NCBI RefSeq assembly: GCF_000738675.1
Contig: NZ_JPUX01000001.1
Coordinates: forward strand, 2,356,001-2,420,000
Length of the DNA: 64,000 nt
Origin: Serratia nematodiphila DZ0503SBS1
GTDB lineage: Bacteria; Pseudomonadota; Gammaproteobacteria; Enterobacterales; Enterobacteriaceae
Reading direction: 5' to 3'
The notes beneath the pieces were generated by a model, which searched no databases, was not told the origin of the DNA, and was given only the letters and a program-made list of their open reading frames with translations. Each line of letters opens with the position of its first letter. The stretch's first letter is position 1. Made by a program: the position numbers and the translations under genes. Shown here piece by piece: positions 19,396-29,912 of this stretch.

Positions 19396-20238
19396 ATGAT
19401 GAGATATCTGATTTTATTGGCGGCCTTGGCGCTCGGCGCCTGCAGCCAAACGCCGGTGAAGGCGCCGGCCAATGACGTCGCGAGTTTGGGGAGCATCACC
19501 GATCTGCACAGCGGCGCGAGCCTGACGCCGGAGCAGCTGTTGACGCGATTGGCGCAGCAGCCGCGGGTGATCGTCGGGGAAAGACATGACAATCCTTACC
19601 ACCATCAGGTTGAGCAATGGCTGGTGCAGCAACTGCCGCAGCGGCGGCCGCAGGGCAGCGTGCTGATGGAGATGATCAACCCGAACCAGCAGGCGCAGGT
19701 GGACAAGGTCAAGCAGTGGCTGCAGAGCGACCCCACAGTGCGTGACGGCCGCGTGGCGGAGCTGATCGCCTGGCAACCAGGCTGGAAGTGGGAACTGTAT
19801 GGCGGGGTGACGATGGCGGCGATGCGCGCGCCTTACCCGCTGTGGTCGGCCAACCTGGATCGCAGCGAGATTACGGCGTTCTATCAGCAGCCGCAGTTCC
19901 CGGCGGGGCAGCTATCGGCGCAGCCGGCGGTGCGCAAGGCGTTGGAAGAGACCATCCGCACTTCGCACGGCGGCAAGATTGAGGCCGACCAACTGCACGC
20001 GATGTTGGCGATCCAGCAGCAGCGCGATCGGCGCATGGCGGAACGTTTGCTGGCGGCGCCCACGCCCGCGCTGTTGATCGCCGGCGGCTATCACGCCGCC
20101 AAATCGGTGGGCGTGCCGCTGCACGTGCGGGATCTGCAACCGGTGGCGGCGCCGACGGTGCTGATGCTGGCGGAGCCGGGCGTACAGGTCGATGCGAACA
20201 CGGCGGACTACCTGTGGATCACTCCATCAGTGAAATGA
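19396..20238 (+). CDS. ChaN-family haem-binding-type lipoprotein
   Basis: 280-residue protein with a lipoprotein signal peptide (lipobox LGAC, cysteine near residue 16) and a ChaN domain. The conserved VIVGERHDNPYHH begins at about residue 57, and GGYHAAKSVGVP lies near residue 235. ChaN of Campylobacter binds paired haem and is linked to iron uptake. The gene has a strong Fur box and is followed by a TonB-like gene, an exported peptidase and a TonB-dependent receptor. This supports a role in haem or iron acquisition, probably at the outer membrane. The exact ligand is unknown. Confidence 0.8.
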   Translation: MMRYLILLAALALGACSQTPVKAPANDVASLGSITDLHSGASLTPEQLLTRLAQQPRVIVGERHDNPYHHQVEQWLVQQLPQRRPQGSVLMEMINPNQQAQVDKVKQWLQSDPTVRDGRVAELIAWQPGWKWELYGGVTMAAMRAPYPLWSANLDRSEITAFYQQPQFPAGQLSAQPAVRKALEETIRTSHGGKIEADQLHAMLAIQQQRDRRMAERLLAAPTPALLIAGGYHAAKSVGVPLHVRDLQPVAAPTVLMLAEPGVQVDANTADYLWITPSVK

Positions 20239-20276
20239 ATACGTTAAGGCAGTGAAAAGGGGTGTTAATTATAATT

Positions 20277-20295
20277 GCAAATGATTATCATTAGT
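20277..20295. promoter_or_regulatory. Fur box upstream of the TonB-like gene
   Basis: GCAAAT GATTAT C ATTAGT matches Fur hexamers at 4/6, 5/6 and 4/6 and contains the perfect repeat AATGAT-T-ATCATT. It lies 46 nt before the chosen TonB start, so the TonB-peptidase-receptor part may have its own iron-regulated promoter. Confidence 0.65.
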
Positions 20296-20340
20296 AAATG
20301 TGATCTGCAATCATTCGCAATTAAGCAAGCTAATGCCCCT

Positions 20341-21138
20341 ATGTTAAGTCAGTCTTATTCCCTTCCGGCCTTTGAGCTGCCGCAGCCGCGCTGGGCGCGC
20401 GGCCTGCTGCTCGCCCTGGCGGCGCACGCGGCGTTGGTGCTGCTGTTTTATTGGCCGCAGACGGCGCTGGAGCCGGTGGCGCTGCCGCCGCCGGCGGTGA
20501 TGATGAGCTGGGCGGCGCAGATTGAAGCGCCGGAAAGCAAACCGCTGCCGCTGGGCGTGCAGCAGACGGAGTCCGCCGCGGCGCAGCCCGCTGAGCAGCA
20601 GCAACAGCCGGATCTGCCCAAGCTGGCGCACGCCGATAAAGCGAAAATCGTGACGGCGCAGAAGAAGCGCGCCGAACGCCGTCCGCCGCAAAAAACGCAG
20701 CCGAAGCCGCAGGAACAGGCCAAAGAGACGCGCAACGCCGCCGCGTCCAACGCCGCCGCACCGCAGGCGCAGACGCTCTCTCACCAAACCGCCGCCCCGA
20801 TCAACAGCGACGCCAATAGCAACGCGCAGGCCAATCTGTCGTGGGAGAGTCTGGTGAAGGGCAAACTGAACCGCATCAAAGAGTATCCCCCGGATGCCCG
20901 CAACCGCCGGCGCAGCGGCATGCCGCTGGTCAGTTTTAGCGTCGATGCGCAGGGGCGGGTGTCGAACGTGACTCTGCAGATCCGTTCCGGCACCGCGTCG
21001 CTGGATCGGGAAGCGGTAGCGGTGGTGTCGCGCGCGCAGCCGTTGCCGCCGCCGCCGCCGGAGATACTGCAGCAGGGGGCCGTCAGGGTAAGGATGCCGA
21101 TCGATTTCAATCTGGCGGAGCTGAATGCCCGCCGTTAA
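20341..21138 (+). CDS. TonB/HasB-like energy transducer
   Basis: 265-residue TonB-type protein. A short cytoplasmic N-terminus is followed by one membrane helix (about residues 20-38) that carries a histidine (AAHAALVLLFYW), comparable with the functional His20 of TonB. A Pro/Gln/Lys-rich linker spans about 45-160, and the C-terminal TonB domain (about 180-262) contains GMPLVSFSVDAQGRVS. Start 20341 is preferred over an upstream in-frame ATG at 20275, because the Fur box overlaps that ATG. No exbB or exbD lies in the window. It is probably dedicated to the TonB-dependent receptor two genes downstream, as HasB is to HasR; HasB itself belongs to the has operon, which is not present here. Confidence 0.85.
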   Translation: MLSQSYSLPAFELPQPRWARGLLLALAAHAALVLLFYWPQTALEPVALPPPAVMMSWAAQIEAPESKPLPLGVQQTESAAAQPAEQQQQPDLPKLAHADKAKIVTAQKKRAERRPPQKTQPKPQEQAKETRNAAASNAAAPQAQTLSHQTAAPINSDANSNAQANLSWESLVKGKLNRIKEYPPDARNRRRSGMPLVSFSVDAQGRVSNVTLQIRSGTASLDREAVAVVSRAQPLPPPPPEILQQGAVRVRMPIDFNLAELNARR

Positions 21139-21192
21139 TGCCCGCAGACGCGGCAGCGCCGCCGTCCGGCTCTTCAAACTTCGTGAGGGATT

Positions 21193-23319
21193 ATGAATCC
21201 GCTGTTATTTACCCCGCGCCGTCGCATCGCGGCCGCGCTCTGGCTTTCTTTAGGCGTCGCCGGCGCCGCGCTGGCGCAACCGCAGCCGCCGTTGGCGGAA
21301 CGGGCGCCGAAAGTGCTGACGGCGCACGGCGAGACGCGCACCGACGATTACTACTGGCTGCGCGACGACAGCCGAAAAGAGCCGAAGGTGCTGGACTACC
21401 TGAAGGCGGAGAACCGCTACACCGAGCAGATGATGGCGCCGTACCAAAAGCTGCGCGCCACGCTGTATCAGGAGATGCTGGGCCGCATGAGTCCTGACGA
21501 TCGTTCGGTGCCGTATCAGCTCAACGGCTATCGCTATCAGGAAAGCTACGCCGCCGGTAAAGATTTCGCGCGGTATCAGCGCCAGGCGCTCACCGCCGAC
21601 GCGCCGTGGCAAACCCTGTTGGACGCCAATCAGCGCGCGGCCGGCCATGCCTATTATCGCCTGGGGGCGATGGACATTAGCCTGGACAACCGCCGCCTGG
21701 CGGTGGCCGAAGATCTGCAGGGCCGCCGCCAATACCGCATCTCCCTGCGCGAGTTAGGCAGCGAACGCTGGTCGCCGGAAACGCTGGAAAACACCTCCGG
21801 CAACATGGTGTGGGCCAACGACAACCAAACCCTGTTCTACGTGCGCAACCACCCGCAAACGCTGTTGCCGTACCAGGTCTATCGCCATCGGTACGGCACG
21901 CCGACGGCGGAAGATAAGCTGGTGTACCAGGAGAACGATCCGGCTTTCTACCTCAGCCTCGGCCGTTCTTCTTCGCGCGATTACCTGATACTCACCATCA
22001 GCGGCAACACCACCTCCGAAGTGCGCCTGATCGACGCCAACCAGCCGCAGCGCGAGCCTCAGCTGTTCGCCGCCCGGCAAAACGGCCGCGAGTATTATCT
22101 CGATCACTACCGCGGCGAGTTCTATCTGCGTTCCAACCATCAGGATCCGAACTTCGGCCTGTACCGCACGGCGGCGGCGGGCAAACCCTGGCAGACGCTG
22201 ATTGCGCCGCAGGCGCAGCACGAGGTGGAAAGCTTCAGCCTGTTCCGCGACTGGCTGGTGTTGCAGGAACGCGCTAACGGGCTGGTGCAGCTGCGGCAAA
22301 TCAGCTGGGACGGCAAAACCGAGCGCGCCATCCCGTTCGACGACGCCAGCTACATGGCCTGGCTGGGCTATAACCCCGAGCCGGACAGCGATCGGTTGCG
22401 CTACGGCTATTCGGCGATGACCACGCCGACCCGCACCTATGAGTGGGATCTGAATAAGGGCGAGCGCACTCTGCTCAAGCAGCAGGAAGTGAAAGGCGTC
22501 GATCCCAGCCTGTATCACAGCGAGCGCATCTGGATCACGGCGCGCGACGGCGTGAAGGTGCCGGTCTCGCTGGTGTATCGCAAATCGCTGTTCAAAAACG
22601 GGCATAACCCGCTGCTGGTCTACGGCTATGGCGCTTACGGCATGAGCATGGATCCGGCGTTCAGCGCCAATCGCATCAGCCTGCTGGATCGCGGCTTCGT
22701 CTATGCGCTGATCCACGTGCGCGGCGGCGGCGAGTTGGGGCAGAGCTGGTACAAACAGGGCAAGCTGACGCACAAACCGAACAGTTTCAACGATTTCATC
22801 GACGCCACCCAGGCATTGATCAACGGCGGCTACGGCCAGCCGGGGCGCATTTACGCCATGGGCGGCAGCGCCGGCGGATTGCTGATGGGGGCGGTGATCA
22901 ATCAGGCGCCGCAGCTGTACAACGCGGTGGTGGCGCAGGTGCCGTTCGTCGACGTGGTGACCACCATGCTGGATGACAGCATTCCGCTGACCACCGGGGA
23001 ATACGAAGAGTGGGGCAACCCGCACCAGCCGGCCGCCTATGCGCTGATGAAGTCCTACAGCCCGTACGACAACGTGCGCAAGCAGCATTATCCGAACCTG
23101 CTGGTCACCAGCGGTTTGTACGACTCGCAGGTGCAGTATTGGGAGCCGGCCAAATGGGTGGCGAAGCTGCGGCGTTTCAAACAGGGCGATTCGCTGCTGC
23201 TGCTCTCCACCGACATGACCGCCGGCCACGGCGGCAAATCGGGCCGCCTGGCGCGGCTGGAAAACGGCGCGCTGGAGTACGCCTTTATTTTGGCGGCGGA
23301 TCGGCAGACGCAGAAATAA
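21193..23319 (+). CDS. Exported S9-family oligopeptidase (oligopeptidase B-like)
   Basis: 708-residue serine peptidase of the prolyl oligopeptidase family. A signal peptide (about residues 1-29, ending ALA) points to the periplasm, unlike cytosolic E. coli PtrB. The beta-propeller occupies about residues 70-400. The alpha/beta-hydrolase domain follows with the nucleophile in GGSAGG, and the acid and histidine (TAGHGG) lie near the C-terminus. Oligopeptidase B enzymes cut short peptides after basic residues. It sits 54 nt after the tonB-like gene and before a TonB-dependent receptor, so a peptide-containing iron source or a haem-carrying peptide is a possible substrate. That is inference. GAGGG precedes the ATG. 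Confidence 0.85.
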   Translation: MNPLLFTPRRRIAAALWLSLGVAGAALAQPQPPLAERAPKVLTAHGETRTDDYYWLRDDSRKEPKVLDYLKAENRYTEQMMAPYQKLRATLYQEMLGRMSPDDRSVPYQLNGYRYQESYAAGKDFARYQRQALTADAPWQTLLDANQRAAGHAYYRLGAMDISLDNRRLAVAEDLQGRRQYRISLRELGSERWSPETLENTSGNMVWANDNQTLFYVRNHPQTLLPYQVYRHRYGTPTAEDKLVYQENDPAFYLSLGRSSSRDYLILTISGNTTSEVRLIDANQPQREPQLFAARQNGREYYLDHYRGEFYLRSNHQDPNFGLYRTAAAGKPWQTLIAPQAQHEVESFSLFRDWLVLQERANGLVQLRQISWDGKTERAIPFDDASYMAWLGYNPEPDSDRLRYGYSAMTTPTRTYEWDLNKGERTLLKQQEVKGVDPSLYHSERIWITARDGVKVPVSLVYRKSLFKNGHNPLLVYGYGAYGMSMDPAFSANRISLLDRGFVYALIHVRGGGELGQSWYKQGKLTHKPNSFNDFIDATQALINGGYGQPGRIYAMGGSAGGLLMGAVINQAPQLYNAVVAQVPFVDVVTTMLDDSIPLTTGEYEEWGNPHQPAAYALMKSYSPYDNVRKQHYPNLLVTSGLYDSQVQYWEPAKWVAKLRRFKQGDSLLLLSTDMTAGHGGKSGRLARLENGALEYAFILAADRQTQK

Positions 23320-23325
23320 CCTTCA

Positions 23326-23347
23326 GCGCCGCGGCACGCTGCGGCGC
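23326..23347 (+). other. Intercistronic hairpin between the peptidase and receptor genes
   Basis: GCGCCGC pairs with GCGGCGC around an 8-nt loop, followed by an A-rich rather than T-rich stretch. It is more likely an mRNA-stabilising or attenuating structure than a terminator. Confidence 0.3.
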
Positions 23348-23441
23348 AATAAAACAATAACAATCTTTTACCGCGCGTTTCGGCGGGCTTTTTGCTGGGC
23401 ATTGTCGGCCATCAAACCTTATTGGCTATTTCTGGGGATAT

Positions 23442-25703
23442 ATGAAAATCAAAATGATAGCGAGCCTGATCGGCGCGGGACTGGCGCTGTACGGGCCGGC
23501 TGCGGCCGCGCAGGAACAGGCGGAAAATAATAAAGGCAGCGTGGCGTTCAGCCCGCTTAACGTCTCGGCCGCCGACGGCGGCAAGAGCAGTGAAAAAGAG
23601 GCGTTGGCGAGGCCTGGCGCGTTCAGCTCGCGCGACGAAAACAAAAATCTGGAGTCGGTGGACAGCATTCTGCGCAGCATGCCGGGCACCTATACCCAGA
23701 TTGACCCCAGTCAGGGGGCGGTCAGCGTCAATATTCGCGGCCTGAGCGGCTTTGGTCGGGTCAACACCATGGTCGATGGCATTACCCAAAACTATTACGG
23801 TACTTCCACGTCTGGCGTGATATCGCACGGTTCGACCAATAACCAGGCGGGCGTTTTGATTGACCCCAATTTCATCGTCGGCGTGGACGTGGCGCGCGGT
23901 GAGAACAGCGGCGGCAGCGGCGTAAACGCGTTGGCGGGCAGCGCCAACTTCCGCACTATCGGTGTTGATGATGTGATCTTTTCCGGCAATCCTTTCGGCG
24001 TGAGAACCAAATTCTCGGTCGGCAGCAACGGCATTGGCCGCAGCGGCATGATCGCCGTCGCCGGCAAGGGACAGGCGTTTACCGATACCGGCAGCATTGG
24101 CGCGATGGCCGCGGTCAGTGGGAGCTCTATTTATTCGAACTTCAACAATGGCGACGGTATCAGCAGCGAAGATTTTGGGTACGATGAATTTATGAAGCAA
24201 AATCCCAAGTCACAGCTGTTCAAACTGGATATCAAGCCTAACGAGTTCAATAGCATTGAGTTTTCCGCCAGGAACTACCAAAACCGCTTTTCTCGGCGCG
24301 ATATCGATAGTCATGACCTCTACCTCAAATATCACTATGCGCCGTTTTCGGAGCTGGTGGATTTAAACTTCACCGTCAGCACCAGTAAAGGCAATCAGAA
24401 ATACGACGGCGGTTCGCTATTCACCTTCTTTAACACCAATGCAAAAAACCGCTCCGATGCGCTGGATATCAACAACACCAGCCGATTCAGCCTGCTGGAT
24501 ACTGATGTAGCCTTCAGTTATGGCGGCAAGCTGATGCGCAACCAATACCGCAAACATGTTGAATCGGCGATAGAGAATGCGCAGACGGCGCAGGAGGCGA
24601 TAGAAAATAACACCTTCGCGCCATCCGGCGAGCAGCGAATCGGCAGTTTATATACCGGCCTGCAGCTTAACCGGGATATTTATCAACTCGATCTCAATCT
24701 GAACTACACCAGCAACAAGCTGACCGGCTACAAGCCTGAATGCGATTATCGCGTGGAATGCTTCCCGCAAGGGGCCGCGAACATCAATTTGAAAGAGCAA
24801 GGGTTCAATCCTTCGGTAATGCTATCGGCGCAGGTGACGCCGTGGTTGCAGCCATTCGTCAGCTACAGCAAATCGATGCGTGCGCCGAACATTCAAGAAG
24901 TGTTCTATTCCAACTCGGGTGGCGCATCGATGAACCCGTTCCTCAAGGGGGAACGGGCGGAAACCTGGCAGGTCGGCTTCAATGCCAACGGACACGATCT
25001 GTTGGTGAAGGAAGATTCATTGCGCCTTAAGGTCGTGGGCTATACCAGTAAGGTACGTAATTACATCTTCAGCGAGTCCTACATGGTATGCCGCAATGGG
25101 CGGAAATGCAGTTATCGCGAAAATCTGGAAAACGATTGGGCCGATGCGAGCGAAGATTACTCGGACAACATGTATATCTACGTCAACTCTCTGACGCCGG
25201 TGCGCATGCATGGTGTTGAGGTTGAAGCCAACTATGACGCCGGTCGAGCATTCGCCCGCGTCTCTTTCAGCAAGCAACACACCGAGCAGCCGACCTCCAT
25301 CGCCAGCACCTATTTCGGCGCCGGGGATATCAATGAACTGCCGGACATGTATTTTACGTTGGATACCGGGGTGCGTTTCCTTGATGAATCGCTAACCGTC
25401 GGCAGCATCGTGAAATACACGGGCAAAACGCGTCGCTTGTCGCCGGATTATGAACAGAGCGAAGTGACCGGTGAAATCCTGAAGCAAGAGATGCCGAACA
25501 TTCCTACCATTATTGACCTGTACAGCACTTATCAGATCAACCGCAACGTCATGCTGAAATTTAGCGTGCAAAACGTGATGAACAAGAGCTATTCCGAGGC
25601 GTTGAACAAACTGAATATGTTGCCGATCCAAGGGGATGACGCGACGGCCGCCAATACCGCCCGTGGGCGGACTTATATCTTCGGCGGGGAGGTGCGTTTC
25701 TAA
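23442..25703 (+). CDS. TonB-dependent outer-membrane receptor, haem/HasR-like
   Basis: 753-residue receptor. The signal peptide covers about residues 1-25 (ending AAA). The plug domain spans about 40-180 (SVDSILRSMPGTYTQ, VNIRGLSGFGRVNTMVDG, ALAGSANFRT). The remainder is a 22-strand-type beta-barrel ending in an aromatic residue (EVRF). The plug segments recall the haem receptor group that includes HasR. It contains a cysteine-rich loop near 435-445 and another near 550-560. It is the last gene of the Fur-box-controlled cluster with ChaN-type, TonB-like and peptidase genes. Haem or a haem-protein is the favoured ligand by context; a peptide siderophore is an alternative. GGGG lies 5 nt before the start. 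Confidence 0.85.
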   Translation: MKIKMIASLIGAGLALYGPAAAAQEQAENNKGSVAFSPLNVSAADGGKSSEKEALARPGAFSSRDENKNLESVDSILRSMPGTYTQIDPSQGAVSVNIRGLSGFGRVNTMVDGITQNYYGTSTSGVISHGSTNNQAGVLIDPNFIVGVDVARGENSGGSGVNALAGSANFRTIGVDDVIFSGNPFGVRTKFSVGSNGIGRSGMIAVAGKGQAFTDTGSIGAMAAVSGSSIYSNFNNGDGISSEDFGYDEFMKQNPKSQLFKLDIKPNEFNSIEFSARNYQNRFSRRDIDSHDLYLKYHYAPFSELVDLNFTVSTSKGNQKYDGGSLFTFFNTNAKNRSDALDINNTSRFSLLDTDVAFSYGGKLMRNQYRKHVESAIENAQTAQEAIENNTFAPSGEQRIGSLYTGLQLNRDIYQLDLNLNYTSNKLTGYKPECDYRVECFPQGAANINLKEQGFNPSVMLSAQVTPWLQPFVSYSKSMRAPNIQEVFYSNSGGASMNPFLKGERAETWQVGFNANGHDLLVKEDSLRLKVVGYTSKVRNYIFSESYMVCRNGRKCSYRENLENDWADASEDYSDNMYIYVNSLTPVRMHGVEVEANYDAGRAFARVSFSKQHTEQPTSIASTYFGAGDINELPDMYFTLDTGVRFLDESLTVGSIVKYTGKTRRLSPDYEQSEVTGEILKQEMPNIPTIIDLYSTYQINRNVMLKFSVQNVMNKSYSEALNKLNMLPIQGDDATAANTARGRTYIFGGEVRF

Positions 25704-25725
25704 ACCGCAGCAGAGCAGGGCGCAG

Positions 25726-27110
<1,385 letters not shown>

Positions 27111-27166
27111 TTATAGCGTCTGGCTGAACAAGGCGCTGAGTATACTCTTATTCGCCGCCCGCGGCA

Positions 27167-28048
27167 TCAGCGGGGTTTGCGTTGGTGTGCGTCGAAATAG
27201 TCGAAGAAGTTGATGATGCCGTCCGCGATGGCGCGGGCGATTTTCTCGCGAAACGCGGTGGTACCCAGCAGCCGTTCTTCGTTCGGGTTGGTGATGAACG
27301 AGGTTTCCACCAGCACCGAGGGGATGGACGGGGATTTCAGCACCGCGAACGCCGCCTGTTCGGTGCTGTCGCTGTGCAGATGGTGCACTGGGCGAATTTG
27401 ACCGAGCACGTGGCGGCCGAGCGTCAGGCTGTTGTTGATGGTGTCGGTTTGCACCAGATCGAACAGCACCTGCTGCAGGTAGTTGTCCTGATCCTTGTAC
27501 TTGCCGCCCGCCACGTCGTCGGCGGCGTTTTCACGGTTTGACAGGTAGCGCGCCATGGCGCTGCTGGCGCCGCGGTTGGAGAGGGCGAACACCGAAGCGC
27601 CTGAGGCCGACGGGCTGGTGAAACCGTCGGCGTGAATCGAAATGAACAGATCGGCCTGGTGCTGGTGGGCGATCTCCACCCGCTGGAACAGCGGAATGAA
27701 TTCGTCTTCTTCGCGCGTCAGGCGCGCCTCGACGTGATCGTGCTCATGCAGGAATCGGCGCACGTGGTTGGCGATTTCCAGCACGATGTGTTTTTCCTGC
27801 GAGCCTTCGTGGCCGACCGCGCCGGAGTCGATGCCGCCGTGACCGGGATCGATCATCACCCGCTTCTTGCCGCCGGCCGGTTTCGCCGCCGGTTTGCTGT
27901 GCTGATTGCGCAGCAGGCCTTCCGCCTTGGCGTTTTGGCTTTTCACGCCGAACAGCGCCACCGCCAGGCCGGAAAGCAAAAGTTGGCGTCGCGTCGGGGA
28001 AACGGTAAGCGGTTTAAAATTGAGGAAGGGTTTACCCTGCTTTTTCAT
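27167..28048 (-). CDS. amiA: N-acetylmuramoyl-L-alanine amidase AmiA
   Basis: 293-residue periplasmic zinc amidase that splits daughter cells by removing peptides from septal peptidoglycan. A Tat signal with twin arginines (SPTRRQLLLSG) lies at about residues 12-22. The amidase_3 domain begins at VMIDPGHGGIDSGA, with further metal ligands in HADGF and the catalytic glutamate in VLVETSFITN. The regulatory helix that blocks the site in AmiA/B/C is expected near KYKDQDNYLQ. It is upstream of hemF in the same direction with a 65-nt gap. Confidence 0.95.
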   Translation of the reverse strand: MKKQGKPFLNFKPLTVSPTRRQLLLSGLAVALFGVKSQNAKAEGLLRNQHSKPAAKPAGGKKRVMIDPGHGGIDSGAVGHEGSQEKHIVLEIANHVRRFLHEHDHVEARLTREEDEFIPLFQRVEIAHQHQADLFISIHADGFTSPSASGASVFALSNRGASSAMARYLSNRENAADDVAGGKYKDQDNYLQQVLFDLVQTDTINNSLTLGRHVLGQIRPVHHLHSDSTEQAAFAVLKSPSIPSVLVETSFITNPNEERLLGTTAFREKIARAIADGIINFFDYFDAHQRKPR

Positions 28049-28095
28049 GACGCAACGCTCCGTCGACGTTTCTATTTTGCGACGTTATATCGTAT

Positions 28096-28110
28096 TGATA
28101 ATCATTAATC
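28096..28110. promoter_or_regulatory. Weak Fur-like box upstream of amiA-hemF
   Basis: TGATAAT-C-ATTAATC matches the first half of the 7-1-7 Fur consensus fully and the second half partly. It lies about 48 nt before amiA, in the region shared with divergent ypeA. Control of amiA-hemF by iron would be unusual. Confidence 0.25.
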
Positions 28111-28252
28111 GACCCGATAACTATTTCCATTTATTACGCTTGTTACCGGCGATTCCCGGGCAAATAGCGCGCTAAATCGCAGTTTGATATTGCGTAAGTG
28201 AATAATCACGCGATAATCAGATAAACACCTTAATTAACAGCGGCCAACATCG

Positions 28253-28678
28253 ATGGAAATTCGCGTATTTCGACAAGACGACTTTGAAGAAGTCATTACC
28301 CTGTGGGAGCGCTGCGATCTGCTGCGGCCCTGGAACGATCCGGAGATGGACATCGAGCGCAAGCTGAACCACGATCCGGAGCTGTTCCTGGTGGCGGAAG
28401 TCGGCGGCGAAGTGGTCGGTTCGGTGATGGGCGGCTATGACGGCCACCGCGGCTCGGCGTATTACCTCGGGGTGCATCCCGACTATCGCGGGCGCGGCAT
28501 CGCCAATGCGTTGATCAACCGTCTGGAGAAGAAGCTGATCGCCCGCGGCTGCCCGAAGATCCAGATTATGGTGCGCGAAGACAACGACACGGTGGTTGAG
28601 ATGTACGAGAAGCTCGGCTACGAAATTCAGGGCATCACCAGCCTGGGCAAGCGGCTGATCGAAGATCAGGAATATTGA
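28253..28678 (+). CDS. ypeA: GNAT-family acetyltransferase YpeA
   Basis: 141-residue GNAT acetyltransferase. The acetyl-CoA motif A is seen as [17 protein letters not shown], at about residues 71-88. E. coli YpeA lies in the same place, divergent from amiA. Its substrate is not established. No clear Shine-Dalgarno is present. Confidence 0.92.
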   Translation: MEIRVFRQDDFEEVITLWERCDLLRPWNDPEMDIERKLNHDPELFLVAEVGGEVVGSVMGGYDGHRGSAYYLGVHPDYRGRGIANALINRLEKKLIARGCPKIQIMVREDNDTVVEMYEKLGYEIQGITSLGKRLIEDQEY

Positions 28679-28719
28679 TCGAGCGGCGGACGGCGGTATA
28701 GCCCGCCCGCCGCAGCGCA

Positions 28720-29118
28720 TTACGGCAGCTTTTTGACGGTTTTTACGTCCACTTCCACGCTGCTCCAGTCTTTATCCACTTTCCCTTCCAACTGCACCTT
28801 GTCTTTCGGTGTGACGGTTTGGCCGTTCCAGCGCTTGCGATCGATCTCGACCGTCAGGGTGCCGGTGGCGTCGCGGAAGGTGTAGGTATCGTCGCCGATG
28901 CGCTGCTCGATGTTGCCCTGCAGCATCACCCAGGTGTCGTCGCTCAGCGATTTCACCTTGTCCACGGTGGTCAGCGCCGCGCTGGGGCCGGAGAAACCGC
29001 CCTGCGGAGCGGCTTGCGTTTGTGCCTGCGGCGCGGCCGGATCGAGGAACCCGCCTTGTTGCGCCAGTACCGGTGCGCTGCACAGCGCGATCAGAGCGGC
29101 CAGAGTCAGTTTTTTCAT
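28720..29118 (-). CDS. YgiW/YdeI-family periplasmic OB-fold protein
   Basis: 132-residue protein with a signal peptide (about residues 1-19, ending VLA), a low-complexity Gln/Ala/Pro segment, and a BOF (bacterial OB-fold) domain at about 50-130 containing VMLQGNIEQRIGDDTYTFRD. E. coli YgiW and Salmonella YdeI/VisP of this family take part in stress and antimicrobial-peptide tolerance. It is inserted between yfeZ and ypeA, which are adjacent in E. coli, and is convergent with ypeA. Confidence 0.85.
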   Translation of the reverse strand: MKKLTLAALIALCSAPVLAQQGGFLDPAAPQAQTQAAPQGGFSGPSAALTTVDKVKSLSDDTWVMLQGNIEQRIGDDTYTFRDATGTLTVEIDRKRWNGQTVTPKDKVQLEGKVDKDWSSVEVDVKTVKKLP

Positions 29119-29291
29119 GTTGCGCTTCCTTATCGTTATTGAAAATCACATCCCGCTGATATCGGGTGCTTGCTAAGTGATAAGGATTAAAACACGCCGA
29201 TCTTAAGAGCTTCTTAAGCCGACGCATTGAAATTCTCGCTGCCGGCGCCCATCTGTAGCCATAGTCTTTATTCTGTGGCAAGGAACGAGCG

Positions 29292-29756
29292 TTGAAGCCA
29301 TTCTCCCCCCGGTTTTCCCCGGACGATTACGATCAGCACGGCGCGCTGCGGCTGCCGCTGGGATTTTGGGCCGTGCTGATTTTGCAGGCGCGCACCTGGC
29401 TGTTGTTCGTGATGGCCGGCGTTTCGCGCGAGCAGGGCGAAAGCCTGTTGGCGCTGTTTTATCCGGATACCCAACGTTTTTGGTACGGCATGCTGCTCGG
29501 TTTGCCGGCGGCGCTGGCGTTTTTGCTGAGCGGCCGTCGCCACCAATGGCCGCGGCTGTGGCGCGGCTGGCGCTGGGGGCTGGCTGTCTCGCTGCTGGCG
29601 TCGCTCGGCGGCTTGCTGTTCAGCCTGTGGCGCCAGGACGGCGATCCGCCGGGGCTGGAGCTGGCGTTGGTGTTGCTCGACGCGCTGGCGCTGAGCTATC
29701 TGCTGCTGAATGCGCGCCTGAAAGCCTGTTTCGCGCCGGCGGAGCAGGCCGACTAA
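29292..29756 (+). CDS. yfeZ: DUF2919 membrane protein YfeZ
   Basis: 154-residue inner-membrane protein with about four hydrophobic segments, family DUF2919, function unknown. It starts with TTG at 29292, supported by AAGGAACG 5 nt upstream and by the conserved start of the protein. It has the conserved position next to yfeY and yfeX. Confidence 0.88.
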   Translation: MKPFSPRFSPDDYDQHGALRLPLGFWAVLILQARTWLLFVMAGVSREQGESLLALFYPDTQRFWYGMLLGLPAALAFLLSGRRHQWPRLWRGWRWGLAVSLLASLGGLLFSLWRQDGDPPGLELALVLLDALALSYLLLNARLKACFAPAEQAD

Positions 29757-29912
29757 TTGCCGAGAAGTGCGGCACTTTTCGCATTTTCCGCACTCCAAGC
29801 TGGCAACCGTTGGCGTAGTGCGGGCCGTTGTGAGAGGCTGGCATGCAGCAAAACGCCGAGTGCGGCAGGCGCGGGCTACCGCGCCGTGCCATTGATGTCT
29901 AAGGAGCTAGAG

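Noticed and set aside
19396..25703. Identity with the S. marcescens has (hemophore) operon
   Set aside because: There is no hasA hemophore and no hasDE exporter, and the gene order differs. Only the TonB-like protein and receptor are of similar type.
21193..25703. Lasso-peptide or other RiPP biosynthesis cluster
   Set aside because: Peptidase plus receptor recall lasso isopeptidase loci, but no precursor peptide, B protein or cyclase is found in the gaps.
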